Origin: Agelaius tricolor
Taxonomy: Eukaryota; Chordata; Aves; Passeriformes; Icteridae
DNA: 64,000 nucleotides
Direction: 5' to 3'
Assembly: GCA_023055355.1 (NCBI GenBank)
Contig: JALJCS010000050.1
Coordinates: 310,001-374,000, forward strand
Part shown: piece by piece, positions 55,290-64,000 of the stretch
Layout of the letters: every line of letters begins with the position of its first letter
Position numbering within the stretch: the stretch's first letter is position 1
Notes under the pieces: generated by a model
Databases searched by the model: none
What the model was told of the DNA's origin: nothing
What the model saw: the letters and a program-made list of their open reading frames with translations, nothing else
Position numbers and translations under genes: made by a program

Positions 55290-57779
55290 CTACGGCCGAG
55301 GAATATCCTGCACCCAAGGATCACAGAACAGGTCTTCTAATGTGGGTCTTTCCAAGGAGTTCACGGATAAACACCACCTGATCAGATCTTTGCACTCTGG
55401 GCAGAGAAAGCAGAAAGTGCCGGTCAGCCAGAGAAGGCTCCTGTCTGCTTTGCCCCACTATTGCCATGCCCAGGCCTTGCTGGATGCACTCAGGGCTGGA
55501 CCTAAACTTTCCCATCAATTCCCTGTTTTGGAGGAGAGCAGGACATGTGCCACCTCCTCAGCAGCTGCCAGAGCGGGATGCTCACGAGCCCGCTGCTGGC
55601 TCCCAGCACTGGGATTCCCCCCGTGCCCAGAGAAGAGGATCCACCTTGAGAGAGCCCTTGTGGCAGCGGGAGCTGGCCCCAGCTGAGGTTCCGGCCCCTC
55701 CTGAAAGGGTGCTCCCCGCAGACCATCTGGTGCAGCAGGATGCCCAGGGACCAGATCGTTGCTGCCTCGCCATGGTACCAGCCAAAGTCGTTCCATTCCG
55801 GGGGGCTGTAGGATGGTGTTCCTATGGAATACAGATGGAGTTCAGCAGGGGGATGCTGCTGCTCCCAGAGCCTGGCCCCACCATCCCTGGGCCTGCGGGG
55901 GCTGCATCAGTGGCACACAGGGTGACCACTGCCCTCTCGCCAGCACCTGGGACTTGTGCACAAACTTAGGCTTGGAAAAGAAGTCACTGGTGTCAGAAGA
56001 GGGCAGAGGAAGCCCTGGCTAAGCCTGACCATGACAAGCAAAGGAAAAACCCTCTCTGTGCTGGGGAAAACATGCCCTTATCCTCCCTGCCTGCATTGCC
56101 CCAAAAATATTAGGAAGCCAAGGCAAACAGGGCGAGTGGAGCAGTGCAAGCCCTTCCTCTCGCCTGCACACCAAACTGGCTGGGGCACAGGTTCCGCCCC
56201 CCTCTCTGCTACCCCCACCCACGGGGGTTTTGGTCGGGCTGGCTGCCCCAGCCCAGCCCCAGTCCTGGGCAGAGTGGCTGGCAAAGGCTGCCAGCAGGGC
56301 TGGAAGATGGCTCCCCACCCAGCCCCGCTCTAAAGCAACTCAGCTGAAGACTCAGTCCCCTGACTGGCAGCAAAAGGGAGAATCCCCGCTGCCACAGCCA
56401 CCTTGGGCTGGGAGATGTTGGGCCATGAGATCCCGGGACCAGGAGTACACCCTTACGTGGGCTCACCTGCAAAGTGGGTGTAGGCTGTGTCTTTCAGGTA
56501 GGTGCCACAGCCAAAGTCAATCAGTTTGGCCTGCCCGGTGGCCAGGTCAAGCACGATGTTCTCTGGCTTGATGTCGCGGTGCAGGACCCCGCAGCTGGTG
56601 CAGTGCCGCACGGCCTCCAGCACCTGGCGGAACAGCTCCCGCGCCACCTCCTCGGGCACGAACCGCCGTGCCCGAATGACACGATGCAGGTCCTGACACC
56701 GCTCTGGCCGCTCCATCACCATCACGATGTGGTTGGGCAGCTCGAACCACTCCAGGAGCTGCACCACGCCGGGGAAGCCAGTGGACACCTTGGCCTGCAG
56801 CACGATCTCCAGCGGGGCCCTGCTGCCGTCGGGCTGCGGGAGGAGCACGATGCCCTCAGTGGGGCCGATGCCGTGCCAGGCCTGGGGAAGCCCTGAGCCA
56901 GCCCGGGATGCTCTGCGCCCTGCGCTGCGCCCACGCCCGCTCCCCCTCGAGGCGTCCTGGCGGCTTCCACCGTGCCGGGCCTCGGCTCATCCCCGCCCGG
57001 CAGCCCCGGCTGCTGCCGCTGGCCCCGCTCACTCACCAGCTCGCCCCAGTGCCGGACGCGGTTCCGTGGCACCCTCTTGATGGCCACCTGCAAGCCAAGG
57101 ACAGCAGCGGGCTCAGCTCGCCGCCCGCCCTGCCCAGCCCCATCCTCCTCCTCCTCCTCCTCCTCCTCCTCCGCCCCCTCGTCCTGCGCCCGCCGCCGGC
57201 CCCGCCGCTCACCGGGGCGCCGTCCGAGAGCCGCGTGGCCGCGAAGACGCTGCCGAATCCTCCGCGCCCCAGCAGCGAACCCAGGCGGTAGCGCTCCTGC
57301 AGGGCCTCGGGCGCCGTCCCTGCGGGCGGGACGCGGCTGTCAGCGCTCGGCCCGGGGCCAGCAACGGCCCCCGAGCGCCCCTCAGCCGCCCCGGGCCAGC
57401 CATGCCCAGGCCTTCGCTCCTCGCAACGCGGCACGGGAGGCTCGGGGCCGGCGGCCGCGCTGCCGAGCGGCGGAGCTCGGGCCGGGGAAGCCGCAGCGGA
57501 GGCGGCGGCAGCGGCCGCGCCGCCTGTGTCCTCCGCGGGCCCCGGGAGGGGCCGGGGCCGGGGCCGGGCTCGGGGCTGGAGCCTGCCTCGGGGCCGGGGC
57601 CGGGCTCGGGCCAGGCGGAGGCAAAGGGCGGCGATGCCGCCCCCGCACACGGCACTGATGCCCGCCCAGCAGCGCCACCGCCAGTAGGGCCAGAGCCGGG
57701 CGGAGGCGAGACCGCGGCGGGACGGGCGGGGCCGGGCACGGGGCAGCCCCGCCCGGGGCCGGGGGCGGGCCGGGGGCAT
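55290..57779 (-). CDS. PIM-family serine/threonine kinase, right-arm copy (5 exons)
   Basis: Minus-strand exons, 5' to 3': 57779-57213, 57087-57037, 56833-56467, 55821-55645, 55396-55290. Exon lengths 51, 367, 177 and 107 equal those of the left copy, all junctions are GT-AG and in phase, and the product is about 422 residues. The glycine loop, VAIK lysine, hinge [26 protein letters not shown] and [10 protein letters not shown] are all present. This copy keeps the Glu of the PIM catalytic loop that is Gly on the left. Exon 1 is shorter by six codons in the Arg/Pro repeat, and intron 1 has a longer (TCC)n tract near 57,145-57,172. Start choice has the same uncertainty as the left copy. It looks able to encode an active kinase. 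Confidence 0.85.
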
Positions 57780-58310
57780 GGCCCGGCCCGGCAGGGGGAG
57801 AGGGAGGCGGGGAGAGGAGAGGGAGGCGGGGAGAGGAGAGGGACGCCGGGCAAGGGACCCCGGGAGAAGGGTGCCCGACGGCGGGAAAGGGAGACACAGA
57901 GAAAGAAAGAGAGAAAGACCAAGAAAGAGAGACAGAGAAAGAAGGATAGAAAGAGAAAGATCGTTATAGAATATCTGCTTTTCTGCTTCTGCCGCTGCTG
58001 CCGCCGCTGCTGCTGCCGCCGCTGCCGCCGCTGCAACTGAAGCACCGGGGCCGTTCGTCCCCGTGTCCGTTCCCCGCTCGCCCCACGAGCCCCACGTTCG
58101 AGCCCCGCGCGCCCCGGGCACAGCCCCTGAGTCTGTCCAAACACGGGAACTTTGCAGCCTTGAGCCCAGGTGCAGAGCCCTGACTCCTGCACACTGGCAC
58201 AGCAATGCCCTCGCTTGCTGCTCTGCATTGGCCTGGCTGAGGGGCAAACACTGGCGGGACACCTTCCCTTGGGCTAGGATTCCTACCTGAGCCCAGCACT
58301 GCACTTACAT
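57780..58310 (-). promoter_or_regulatory. CpG-rich upstream region of the right PIM gene
   Basis: GC-rich DNA, then a GAAAGA purine tract (57,890-57,960) and a short GCC/GCT microsatellite (57,980-58,035), all shortened or altered versions of the left-arm sequence. No TATA box recognised. Confidence 0.4.
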
Positions 58311-59200
58311 CTCCAGTGTTGCCTTCCAGTAAAAACAGGGGAAGCAAAACTCTGTGTGGCTCATGGTATTTTAGAGTGTCTAAAAATCACTAAGCCACTG
58401 ATCTTAGAGGTGCAGTGCATCTGGAATTACTGGGATGGAGAAGTAGTGCAACATGGAAAAGGGGAGCATAGAAATAAATAAAGGAAAACATCTTGGATTG
58501 TTTCTTTCATTTACATTTCCCTTCTGGAAAGCTGTTTCAGTTTTCCAGGAATCTTCTCCTGTCTGCTCTTGCCAAGAATCTCTCCTGGAGAACAAGGTCA
58601 AGCTTCTGTCCCAAGATTTGCCACCAGCTGCAGCTTCTCTTGGCTTTCCACACTGCACAGTGTCTGCAGCAGGACTTTTGCAGCAAAGCAGGACAAATGT
58701 TTGGAGAACTTTACATGTCCTTTCTTTTCCTGGTGGGCTGGGGTGTTGTGCCACTGGTGAAGTTTCCATTGTGACTGTTTGTGCTGGTTTAGGGCAAATT
58801 TTGGGAGGAAACCTCCAAAAGGGGTCCATCTAGAAATCAAGTTCCAGTGGCCTCTCCCCCTACTAGTTCAGAAAAAGACTTCCCTTGGGAAAAGTAATAA
58901 AACCCCAGTTTATTTATCAAGTAAAATATTCCCAAGCATGAAAAATGAATAATATTAAATGAAACCTCTGACAGTGCTGAAGGGATGGCAAATTCAGAAA
59001 ATCCTTTTTGTGGGTTGTAGTTGGCTCACTCGGTCTCTTCTAAGTCCCTCTGGTGCTGGAATGCAGCGTCCCAGACCTCGGTGGGCCACAGGTGTGAGCT
59101 GCAGGTGTTTTTCTGGGTTTTCAGTCCAGAGCAGGTTTCAACAGTTCCAAGAAAAAGGAAAGTCCCAGTCCCAGGAACTTCTCTGCCTAAGCTAGCTAAA
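58310..59200. other. Gene-free flank, right arm
   Basis: Mirror of about 100-860. No exon recognised. Confidence 0.5.
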
Positions 59201-59648
59201 ACCAAATTGCTGGACCTGGGCTGTGAAGGCACTGGGAAATTTCCAAATCTGGGCACTGGCGCTGCCAGCAAACACCAGATCAGGATGGTGCTGGAGCCAG
59301 AACCTGGAAATTTCCAACTTTTGGCTTTCTGTGCCAGCAAATCACTGCACTTGGGCTGTGCTGGCACCAGGAAGTTTTCAGATCTGGGTGCTGGCACTGC
59401 CAGCAAACACCAGATCTGGGTGGTGTCGTTGGCAGCGACAGAAATCTGCCGGATTTGGGCTCTGCTGGCACCGGGAAATTTCCAAATCTGGGTACTGGCA
59501 CAGCAAACACAAGATGTGGGCAGTGCCAGAGCCAGTAGCAGAAAGTGGCCGGGTTTTGGAATTCTGTGCCAGCAAATTGCTGCTCCTGGGCTGTGTCAGA
59601 ATAGGGAAATTTCCAGCTCTGGGCGCTGGCGGTGCCAGCAAACACCAG

Positions 59649-60106
59649 TGAAACCTTCTGGTCCTCGTCCGGACCATTGGCCAGTGGTTTCCCTGAGAAC
59701 CAGCTCTGGCCACTTTACAGACAGAGACTGCTTTCATCTGCTTGTCTGGAAACACAACTTTAATGAAGGCAAACACAACAAACAGGACGGCGTGCACAGT
59801 ACACAGAGCAAAGCAGAAAAAAGCCTGGGCCCAGGGTCCTGCAGGGATATTTATCCATTTATATATGGGGAGGGGTTAAGGTGGGATCTGAGGGAAGGAT
59901 CCAAGAGGAAGGAAGGATTATGAATATTACAATTTTTGCAGTAATATGTAACCAATGGTAGCAAAGAGAACTCAGAACTTTCTAGTAACAATCTGCATAA
60001 CTGAACAAGAGGATTATGGGCGGGAGCTCCTGCTGACCCCAACTAAAGAGGGTTTTCCCACAGCCTTAAGCCAAGGTCTCCTTCTTCTTTTAAACCAACC
60101 CCAACA
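59649..60106 (-). mobile_element. Solo LTR in the satellite, TSD CACCAG
   Basis: The 458-bp unit starts TGAAACCTTCTGG and ends AACCAACCCCAACA. CACCAG flanks it at 59,643-59,648 and 60,107-60,112, restoring a continuous satellite unit when removed. A TATATAAATGG box and an ATTAAAG poly(A)-like motif read on minus. Confidence 0.9.
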
Positions 60107-60762
60107 CACCAGATCTGGGAGGTGCCGGGTTTTGGCTTTCTTTGCCAGACAATTGCTGCATTTGGGCTGTGCTGGCACAGGGAAATTGCCAGATCTGGGC
60201 ACTGGCGGTGCCAGCTCACCGCAGATCTGGGTGGTGCCGGTGCTGACACCAGAAAATTGCCAGGTTTTGTCTTTCTGTGCCAGCAAACTGCTGGACTTGG
60301 GCTGTGCTGCCCCTGGGAAACTGCTGGATCTGAGCACTGGCAGTGCCAGCAAACACCAGATCTGGGTGGGGCCAGCACCAGGTGTTTGCAAGGTTTTGGC
60401 TTTCTTTACCAGAAAATTCCTTGACTCGGGCTGTGCCGGCACTGGGAAATTCCCGCATCTGGGCACTGGTGGTGCCAGCAAACACCGGATCTTGGCATTG
60501 CCAATGATGGTAGCAGGGAATTGCCAGATTTTGGCTTTCTTTGCCAGAAAATTGCTGGACTTGGCTCTGCCAGAACGGGGAAATATCCAGATGTGAGCAC
60601 TGGCAGTGGCAGCAAACACCAGGTCTGGGCGCCTGTATTGGTATCAGGAAATTGCCGGATTTTGGTTTTCTGTGCCAGCAAATTGCTGGACTTGGGCTGT
60701 GCCAGCACTGGGAAATTTCCGGATCTGGGCACTTGCGCAGCAGGCACCAGATCTGCGTGGTG

Positions 60763-61419
60763 TGTTGTAGTGTGTTTTCATACATTGTAATACTTTGTGA
60801 TAGTTTAGGTTTTGAATCCCCATATTTTTCCCAAATGGTTCATCCCAGATGGTACCCCCCTCCCTTTCCCTGTGTAATCCTTTGCCCTTGCTGAGATCAT
60901 CCCCAAATCCCCACCCTGGCTCTCTGTCAATCACTCAGCATCCCATCCCCTCCCTCTAGAAGCTTTGGTCCAGGATGTCGAGTGATCAGCCAGAGGCCAG
61001 GGGTCAGCCCCCCAAGCCTTGCCCCATACGCTGTCCTAAATGTCCATCCCCCAGGACCCATCCCTTAGGGTCACTTCTTGGTTAGTCAAATGTTCTCTAC
61101 TTTGGCTTTCCACCTCCCTTTAAATGTAACCTTGGCACATCTCCCGGGGCTCTCGGCAGGAGGCCCCTGAGGTGTAGGGGCTCCTTTGGGACACCTGGAA
61201 TAAAACCTTGGATTAACCCCTGCTAAGAGTCGGCCCTTTCTCTTCTACCGCTGTCTCTGGTGTCTCTTGTGCTGCAAAGGCGGCCAGCCCAGGTGGCCTC
61301 AGTACCCTCGGGGCACAGAGAGTGTCTCCCCGCTGTCGGCCGTGTCGGGGCTGCCCCCGGTGTCTGCCGACTCGGGACTGGCCCAGGGTTCCTGAGAGGC
61401 TCCCAGAGAGACAGAGACA
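60763..61419 (+). mobile_element. Solo LTR in the satellite, TSD GTGGTG
   Basis: The 657-bp unit starts TGTTGTAGTGTG and ends GACAGAGACA. GTGGTG flanks it at 60,757-60,762 and 61,420-61,425, and the satellite unit is continuous across it. AATAAA at 61,199-61,204 gives plus orientation. Confidence 0.9.
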
Positions 61420-62101
61420 GTGGTGCTGGTGGCAGCACCGGGAAGCTGCCGGGTTTTGGCTTTCTTTGCCAGAAAATGGCTGCATTTGGGTTGTGCCAGC
61501 ACTGGGAAATTGCCAGATGTGACCTTTCTGTGCCAGCAAACTGCTGGAATTGTGCTGTGCAGGCATCTGAAAAATTCCGGATCTGGGCACTGGCGGTGTC
61601 AGCACACACGAGATCGGAGTAGTGTAGGCACCAGGTATTTGCCTGGTTTTGGCTTTCTTTGCCAGCCAATTGCTGGACTTGGGCTGTGGTGGCACAGGGA
61701 AATGTTCAGATCTGGGCATGGGTGGTGCCATCAAACACCAGGTCTGGGTGGTGACAGTCTTGGCACCAGGAAATTGCTGCGTTTTGTCTTCTTTTTCCAA
61801 AAAACTGCTGCACTTGGGCTGTGTTAGAACCGATAAATGTCCAGACTGGGGTACGGGCGGTGGCAGCAAACACCAGATCTTGGCATTGCCAGTGTCAGCA
61901 GTGGGAAATTGCCAGATTTTGGCTTTCTTTACCAGAAAATTGCTGGACTTGGCTCTGCCAGAACAAGGGAATTTCCAGATCTGGGCACTGGAGGTGGCAG
62001 CAAACACCAGATCTGGGCGGTGCCAGACCCAGTAATGTTGGAAATGAATTTGTAGAGAATTTTTAAGGTTTGATAGAAGGGTTCTATAGTATGTATGCAA
62101 G

Positions 62102-62607
62102 TGTCACAATCCATCCTTACGAACGGGTTTTGTGATGGTTTGTGGGTTGATCTCAGAGTGCAAAAAACACCGGCACGGTACAGGGGGCTGCAGTGATAAT
62201 CAAAAGAAATGTACCTTTATTGAATAACCACAAGAAAATGCATTGGGGAGGAATTGGGGAAAAGGGAAAAAGAGGGAGGAAGAGAAAGGAAGGTATAGAG
62301 CTACCAAACGTAGAAAAGGCACAGTCCTTTGATGTCCAGCCAATGGAGTTCACCAGGTCACGTCTGGGGAGATCTCAGGGTTGCAGTTCATCCGAACTCT
62401 TATTATACTCTTTTTGTTGATGGGGGAAGGGGTAAAACATGAAACTGAATCAAAGGTAATCTATTGTATTTTTGGGGGAAAAAATGGTATTTAGAGAAGG
62501 GTACACACAGTCCATGTTCTCTGCAGTGGGTGAGAGCCATTGTCTTCTTGGTCCACTGCTTGCACCTGCAACATCCATCTTGCTTTGGTTAGCTTGCCTC
62601 CCCCACA
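62102..62607 (-). mobile_element. Likely 3' LTR of a minus-oriented ERV
   Basis: TGTCACAATCC marks one end and CCCCCACA the other. TTTATT at 62,216-62,221 is a minus-strand AATAAA. Just outside, on the right, a minus-strand purine run GGGGGAGG precedes the LTR start, as a polypurine tract would. The 62,036-62,101 stretch to its left is unassigned. Confidence 0.6.
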
Positions 62608-62619
62608 CACCTCCCCCAG

Positions 62620-62985
62620 GTTAGGGGTCTCAGTGCCAGTCCTTGGAAAGAGTGTGGGGGGGCCTTTTCACATAGGGATTTCATGTCTCGGTCTTTGATG
62701 GACAGGCCTTGTACATCTCAGTCTGTCTGTCACGGCCGTTGTAAGACAAGTGAGGGGTCTTCTGTGGGGGACCACCCAAAACTCAGGAGGAGTCCAGCCA
62801 GGCCGAGAGGTGGGACAACTTCCAAGGCTATTGTTGCAAAAAGGCAAGGGGCCCCCTTCTTCCTTTCATTGGGTTCAGTGTAGCATACAGCAAACACACC
62901 TGTGAACAATAGCTTAGCAATGCCAGCAGCTGTGCTCAGGTCTCGGGGCCCATGGCATGTAACTTTCTCCACCAGGGCCAGAAAC
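62620..62985. other. Unassigned ERV-associated sequence
   Basis: It lies between a minus LTR and plus-strand pol. No domain was recognised in either strand; it may contain the join between two elements. Confidence 0.4.
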
Positions 62986-64000
62986 TTCAGACAAGGGGCT
63001 TTTCTTCAGTGGTCCCCAATGACGATTGTGAGGCAGATGAGAGAAACTTTGGACAGAGTCTCACACCTACATTACATGGATGACGTACTAATCTGTGCTT
63101 CCACCAAGTCTTACTCAGACGCAGCACTTTCCAAAACTGTCGCAGCTGTCAAAAGTGCGGGGTTTCAGATAGCTCAGGAAAAAATCCAGCTATGGAGCCC
63201 ATGGAAGTACCTCGGGTTTTTAATCACAGGAAGGACCGTCGTGCCTCAAACTCTGTCCATCAACGAGCACCCCCAGACATTAAGAGACACGCAACAGCTG
63301 TGCGGCGTCATCACGTGGATCTGACCTCTCCTGGGCCTCACCACAGAAGAACTGGCACCGCTCTTCGACCTTCTACGAGGAGACGGCGACCTGGCTTCCC
63401 CACGCTCGCTAACGCCAGAAGCCTGGGAGGCTTTGCAGAGAGTCGCCAGCGCCATCAAACACCGCCAGGCACATCGGACAGACCGGTCCCTTCCCCTCAG
63501 CCTCGGTATTTTTGGTAAGTGCCCAAACTTCCATGTGCTGCTCTTTCAGTGGGATGATACTTCAAAAACCCCACTCATCATCATCGAGTGGCTTTTTCTG
63601 CTGCACCAACCACATCAAACATTTACCACCCCACCAGAACTTGTAGCCAAACTTATTATTAAAGGCCGGCATTGCCTCCGGACCCTCGCAGCTTGCGATC
63701 CGGCGTGCATTTACCTCCCTTATACTTTGGAACCATTGGATTCTCTACTACAAACAAATGAACATCTGCAAATTTCATTCAACAGCTATCCCAGAAAAAT
63801 TTCAAGTCATTATCCTGAACACAGACTTTTTAAAGATTCACTGCATTTGGCCCCAAAATCAGATAAAAGTAAAACACCACTCAAAAATGCTATCACGGTG
63901 TTCACTGACGGTTCAGGCAAATCTCACCAGTCAGTGTTCACCTGGAGGGACCTGGACACCCAGAAGTGGGAGTCTGATATCCAGGTTGTTGAAGGTTCCC
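62986..64000 (+). pseudogene. Class II ERV pol fragment: reverse transcriptase and RNase H start, one stop
   Basis: A plus-strand frame shows the reverse-transcriptase catalytic motif HYMDD (about 63,072-63,086), then KYLGFLI and a connection region. The RNase H start VFTDGSGK lies near 63,898-63,921. The frame continues to the window end, broken by a single TGA at 63,322-63,324. The N-terminal fingers of the polymerase are missing. YMDD and the layout fit class II (alpha/betaretrovirus-like) elements. Its direction is opposite to the LTR at 62,102-62,607, so the two are probably different or rearranged insertions. Confidence 0.8.

Larger units (their letters stand above)
48388..59306 (-). 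repeat. Right arm of the ~10-kb inverted repeat (partner 1-9,873)
   Basis: This is the reverse-complement partner of the window's first 9.9 kb. It is longer mainly because of a ~1,035-bp ERV-L-like fragment at 49,647-50,681. At the inner edge the match stops just left of 48,388. The sequence further left continues the same X-box-rich family, whereas the left arm abuts an LTR fragment at 9,877. At the outer edge the arm merges into a satellite that continues to 62,035. Confidence 0.93.
59200..62035 (+). repeat. Satellite of ~130-bp units, interrupted by two LTRs
   Basis: Units recur every ~100-137 bp with the same word order: TTTTGGCTTTCT, CCAGCAAATTGCTGGACTTGGGCTGTG, GGGAAATTTCC, AGATCTGGGCACTGG, GCCAGCAAACACCAGATC. 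Copies of CAGCAAACACCAG occur near 59,268, 59,400, 59,636, 60,347, 60,477, 60,612, 61,867 and 62,000. Orientation is constant on +. Units are diverged from one another. Open frames across them are artefacts. Confidence 0.9.

Noticed and set aside
59021..62066. Several 100-300-codon frames with repeated Trp/Gly/Cys motifs
   Set aside because: All follow the satellite period on both strands, and LTRs interrupt them; no known domain.

Overview
The window is vertebrate nuclear DNA, almost certainly from a songbird-like bird. It has intron-rich genes, a CR1 LINE, many short class II (ERVK-like) LTRs, a bird-type C2H2 zinc-finger gene, an olfactory receptor resembling the bird-expanded OR14 group, and PIM-like kinases. 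No bacterial features, CRISPR arrays, tRNA or rRNA genes were seen.

The dominant structure is a very large inverted repeat. The left arm (1 to about 9,873) reappears in reverse complement at about 48,388-59,306, and a spacer of about 38.5 kb separates the arms. Each arm carries one PIM-type serine/threonine kinase gene with five recognisable coding exons (1418-3908 on +; 55290-57779 on -). Each arm also carries a decayed tandem PIM relative with a CTG/CAG expansion, a CR1 tail and dispersed repeats. The arms differ by a few clean indels and by microsatellite lengths. Both outer ends run into a satellite of about 130-bp units. The left one is cut off by the window edge; the right one (59,200-62,035) has been invaded by two solo LTRs with exact 6-bp target duplications.

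The spacer holds, in order: a head-to-head pair of related LTRs at the left arm boundary; SYCP1, the transverse-filament protein of the meiotic synaptonemal complex, with 29 coding exons placed between 11,241 and 32,861 and a CR1 LINE in an early intron; an LTR-rich stretch (34-37.6 kb); a zinc-finger gene broken by two 1-bp deletions and by an LTR in its last finger (37.5-39.6 kb); several minisatellites (39.3-41.7 kb); an array of CRE-like palindromes (42.78-43.12 kb); a decayed olfactory receptor (43.9-44.7 kb); and a long stretch without genes. Just inside and across the right arm boundary lies a cluster of RFX X-box-like palindromes. The last 2 kb hold retroviral remains: a minus-oriented LTR, then a plus-oriented reverse transcriptase/RNase H frame with one stop codon, running off the window.

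The intact or nearly intact protein genes are SYCP1 and the two PIM kinases. SYCP1 acts in meiosis, and PIM kinases are signalling kinases that are duplicated here. No new biochemical pathway was found. The most unusual aspects are architectural: the gene-bearing inverted repeat around a meiosis gene, the satellite-flanked ends, the unusual SYCP1 splice donors, and the two arrays of transcription-factor-like palindromes.
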